From positions 62,496,782 through 62,560,781 of the forward strand of contig NC_083344.1 in the NCBI RefSeq assembly GCF_019175385.1: a DNA stretch of 64,000 bases. Direction: 5' to 3'. Below the pieces are notes generated by a model that did not search any database, was not told the origin of the DNA, and saw nothing but the letters and a program-made list of their open reading frames with translations. The position numbers and the translations under genes were made by a program. Origin of the DNA: Lycium barbarum. Taxonomy: Eukaryota > Streptophyta > Magnoliopsida > Solanales > Solanaceae. Position 1 is the stretch's first letter; every line of letters begins with the position of its first letter. Shown here one piece after another: positions 60,489-64,000 of this stretch.

Positions 60489-61990
60489 AGTTCCTTCTTC
60501 TCCGGTTGAGCATCACCTAAACTACCCATGGACATGCGGCTAACAGCATCGGCTACTACGTTCGCCTTTTCAGGATGATATAAGATACTCACATCATAGT
60601 CTTTTAATAGCTCCAACCACCGCCTTTGTTTCAAATACAATTCCTTCTGTTCGAAAATATATTGGAGACTTTTATGATCCGTATAAATATCCACATGAAC
60701 GCCATAAAAATAATGCTCCATATCTTTAGTGCATGAATAACCGCAGTCAACTCTAGGTCATGAGTTGGGTATGTTTTCTCGTGTTTCCGCAATTGCCTTG
60801 AAGTATAGGCAATAACTTTGCCATGTTGCATCAACATAGAACCTAGCCTAACACCTAAAGTATCGCAATAAATAACATAGCCCTCTGATCCCTCTGGAAG
60901 TGTTAGGACTGGGGCCGAAGTCAATATATCTTTTAATTCCTGAAAGTTGCATTCGCATGGGTCCCTCCACTGAAATTTAGCTAATTTCTGAGTCAGCTTC
61001 ATCAGTTGTGCCGAAATGGAAGAAAATCCTTCTACAAATCTTCTATAGTAACCGGCCAACCCCAGAAAACTATGGACCTCCTTAGGCGTTTTAGGCCTCG
61101 ACCAATTCTTCACGTCTTCAATCTTCTTGGTAGCTACTCGAATATCATCAGCTGAAATTATATGCCCCAGAAAAGTGACAGAATTCAGCCAAAACTCACA
61201 TTTTGAAAACTTGGCATATAGTTCCTGAGCTCGAAGAATTCCAAGAACAGTACGTAGATGATCTGCATGCTCTGCCCCCATTTGAGAATCTAAAAAAGGT
61301 CTGAATACATTATTCATCAAATTTATGAATACCGCTGGGGCATTTGTCAATCCAAACGACATTACCCGAAACTCATAATGGCCATATCTAGTTCTGAAGG
61401 CTATCTTTGGGATGTCCTCCTCTTTAACCCTCACTTGATGGCATCCCGATCTTAGATCTATTTTTGAGAACCATGTGGCACCTTCCAGTTGATCAAATAA
61501 ATCATCGATCCTTAGAAGTTGATATGTATTATTAACCGTCACCTTGTTCAATTTCCTTTAATCAATACACATCTGCAAGGAACCATCTTTCTTTCTTATA
61601 AACAGCACTGATGCTACCTATGGTGATGAACTAGGCCTAATAAATCCTTTCTCAAGTAGATCTTTCAGTTGCGCCTTTAAGTCCTTTAATTCGGTAGGGG
61701 CCATTTGATAGGGAGGAATAGATATGGGCTTTGTATCCGGTAACACATCAATAGTAAACTCAATCTCCAGTTCTGGAGGATGGCCTGGAAGCTCGTCCGG
61801 AAATATGTCCGGAAACTCATTCACTACTGGGACAGATTGAAGAGTTGGTGGTTTTGCTTCTGTGTCGTGGACCCGAGCTAAGTGATAAATATAGCCCTTA
61901 GCAATCATCTTTCTCTCTTTGAGATAGGAAAAAAACCTACCTCTCGGGGAAGCTGTATTACCTTTTCATTCCAAGACTGGTTCTCCCGGA
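60489..61990 (-). pseudogene. Element D reverse transcriptase and RNase H, catalytic motif deleted
   Basis: 61908-61618 carries the region after the protease ([22 protein letters not shown].., [10 protein letters not shown]). 61551 onward carries the RT palm ([39 protein letters not shown]), then jumps from NVFRPFLDS to QMGAEHADH near 61285. The FIDDILVYS segment with both catalytic Asp residues is therefore missing. The RNase H follows ([15 protein letters not shown].., [11 protein letters not shown]), frameshifted near 60715. The left edge is the C insertion; the integrase continues at 25861. Confidence 0.87.
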
Positions 61991-63119
61991 AACTAAAATC
62001 GGACCATCTTTTTAAATGTCGGGAGTGGACTCGAGATCTTGTCATCCTGCTAGTGCGTAGATACAGTTTTGAGGACCGTTTGAACTGAATGATCCTCCCC
62101 TACCTCTACTGCGACGTGCTGGCACCTGCGAACCTTGCCCTACAGGGTCCACAGATGATGAAGAACCTGCTACTGATCCTGCAGGCTGGATCCTACCTTT
62201 GTCAGCCACCAATGGACAATCACGCATCATGCGCCCTGGCTGACCATAGGCATAACAAACATCTGAACCCAGACGACACTGTCCTAAGTGTAACTTACCA
62301 GACTGAGGACACTGTGGTATGGGTGGACTCCTCTGACTGGGATCGCCTCTATGATGGAAACACAAAACTCTGGAGCTCTGGCTCTGTCCAAAATAAAAAG
62401 GATGATCAAATCTTTTGCCCGCGAATCGAAGAGGTGTACTAACCGTTGATAGGCCTGTATGACTAGAATACTGCTACCTTTGACTCCCTCTGAACTCGTT
62501 AGCAGCTCCGGAAGATCTGGTCCTCTTACTGTACCTCCTATCAGAATCACGCTCACCCATTTGCGGCTGTTGTTATTCCTTCAAATTCTGGGCATGGGCC
62601 TGAATACGAGCAATATCCATCCCATCCTGGAGGGAGGCTGTCAAGCCCTCCTTAATTAAATGTGGCCCTAAATCAGTCACGAACCGATGTACACTGTCCC
62701 CCATATCAGCTACCATGGCTGGAACATACCTGGCTAAGTAATTAAAGCGAAGACTGTACTATCGGGCACTCATATTCCCCTGTCGGAGATTCAAGAACTT
62801 GCTGGCTTGGCCCCGTTGAACCTCCGGTGGAAGGTAATGTCAAAGGAAGGCGGACGGACTCTTGCCATACTGGGGGAGGTGCATTTGCCCCTCTCGAAGA
62901 CATCCAAGTGTAGTACCAATGGACGGCCACATCCCGTAATCTATAGGAAGCCAATTCCTCTGACTCAGTATCAGAAGCATGTATTATTTTCAACTTCCTG
63001 AGCATCTCATCTATAAAGCCCTGCGGGTGTTCATCCGGCTTTGACCCGTAAAATTCTGGAGGGTTCAGACTAATAAAATAACCGCCTCTTGCGTTGACCA
63101 CTCTATCACCCTGGCTCGC
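61991..63119 (-). pseudogene. Element D gag, truncated, protease missing
   Basis: 63115-62742 carries the capsid core (PPEFYGSKPDEHPQGFIDEMLRKL, LASYRLRDVAVHWYYTW) with frame changes. 62365-62042 carries the tail, where the zinc knuckle is destroyed (CYAYGQPGRMMRDC lacks the second Cys and the His). The sequence then passes directly to the region after the protease near 62005, so the protease is deleted. The N-terminus is cut at 63119 by another LTR. D is the most eroded Tekay copy here. Confidence 0.82.
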
Positions 63120-63657
63120 TGTCACACCCCGAACCATGGCTTGGGCATAACACGGAACTCGGTGCCTTGCTGCTTGTGACCGAGCGAACCACATGACTTG
63201 CTGAGTCTACATGGGAGTTGAACTGATGTGGAATATAGAGTAAACATGCGTGAACTGTGAAATCATGGAGTTCAATAATCATAAGTTTGAAAATCTTATT
63301 ATTATATCCTGAATGCAGAATTATGGTAATATATCCATTAAGACTAACTCAACTGAACATTAAGAACTGACTAGTCTATGAAACCTCTGACACGAATCTG
63401 CCTGCTAAACTGTTCACCAGGACAAGGCCCTCGGCATATCTTAAATGCATAACTGACATAGATAGAAGTAAAGACACAACCCCGAATGAGATGGGGCTCA
63501 CCAAAAACTGATACGAGTAATGTCCTAACAAGAAAATTTGTTGTCCTGTCAATCAATACATGCATCGTGAAATGCAGGCCCCCGGGCAATAGAAAGAAGA
63601 CGTTGTCAGCACATTGAATGTACGGGTATATAAAACAACTAAAAGAAATAACATGGG
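63120..63657 (-). mobile_element. Truncated LTR Z, TGTCACACCCC type
   Basis: It opens TGTCACACCCCGAAC at 63120 inside the D gag. It includes a region analogous to the double-hairpin block of the other LTRs (63563-63633). It is cut at 63657 by another LTR start, so no far end, primer site or target duplicate can be seen. Confidence 0.55.
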
Positions 63658-64000
63658 TGTATCGACCCAGCTAGGGACCGCGACGGGTACCCGGGGCAAG
63701 CCACCGAGCACCACTGACTCTACCACTCATCTCACTCGCTTAAGGCCCTTTTATCAACTTTATACACGAATTATAGGAAAAACATATTTTAGATAGAAAT
63801 ATAAATGCTTTATATACATTGTCCTCTGGGCCATAAAAATAATATATACATATAATAACATCTTGTGAGACCATCTAACCCATACTGCGTATCTACGAGC
63901 CTCTACTGACAGACTGTATATATATAGACGGAACAAGACTCCATCGTGCCCAAAATATGCATATATACCAAAAGGAGAATCACAAGCACCTCCGAACAAT
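63658..64000 (-). mobile_element. Partial LTR H, A-family, runs off the window
   Basis: From 63658 (TGTATCGACCC) the sequence aligns with the first ~340 bp of the A LTR (2850 onward; GACGGGTACCCGGGG, then AATATATACATATAATA..CATCT). The usual TGTCACGACCC terminus is altered. The rest lies beyond the window. Confidence 0.75.

Overview
The window is repeat-rich plant nuclear DNA, and nothing in it reads as a host protein gene. Almost all of it belongs to nested Ty3/gypsy LTR retrotransposons. Most are chromoviruses of the Tekay (Del) type: LTRs of 2.4-3.3 kb ending TGT..ACA, a tRNA-iMet primer site (TGGTATCAGAGC), one gag-pol frame and a chromodomain-like integrase tail. A second group resembles Athila/Tat elements (LTRs TGATGT..GTATCA, purine tracts AGTTGGGGGTG). 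A dicot is likely. Solanaceae is my inference from the LTR types and could not be checked by search.

Layout. 1-2010: leader and 5' LTR of a minus-strand element (Y). 2011-2849 and 22253-22969: remains of a plus-strand element (X) with a decayed retropepsin. Element A (minus, 2850-22252) is inserted in X. A's 3' LTR is split by a 9.39-kb Athila-like insertion (4658-14047, target duplication CTTCA), which is three tandem 2.71-kb units of truncated LTR plus 3'UTR, followed by one full LTR. 22970-24982: truncated pieces (LTR B, an Athila-like LTR start, a pol fragment of another gypsy lineage). Element D (minus) is split into 24983-25861 and 60489-63119 by element C (minus, 25862-60488). C is split by element E (plus, 30811-54993, target duplication GCTAT). 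E is split by element F (plus, 34164-45378, target duplication TGTTG) and also carries solo LTR G (47907-50810, target duplication CTTAC). The right edge holds two more LTR pieces (63120-63657 and 63658-64000).

Nesting gives relative ages D > C > E > F, and the decay agrees. F has near-identical LTRs and a gag-pol frame of about 1,630 codons broken only by two TGG-to-TAG changes. E lacks pol and keeps gag plus a noncoding tract with a 5S-rRNA-like segment. A, C and D carry many stops, and some have lost catalytic residues.

The most interesting signal is inside the LTRs. Nine LTR copies from five families (A, C, E, F, G) share an ordered set of features in element orientation, although much of their sequence differs. 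The order is: donor-like G|GTAAG; a GGAARTGCYG-type motif; an acceptor AG; an ATG-free segment of exactly 51-53 nt; donor AG|GTATGT; then two adjacent hairpins ending in CAG|GT. The second hairpin stem co-varies (CGTCC/GGACG in A and C, CCCCC/GGGGG in E, F and G). A CAG also lies 1-3 nt before the gag ATG in A, E and F. Together these suggest a spliced 5' leader carried by the LTR, with an RNA structure at its 3' end.
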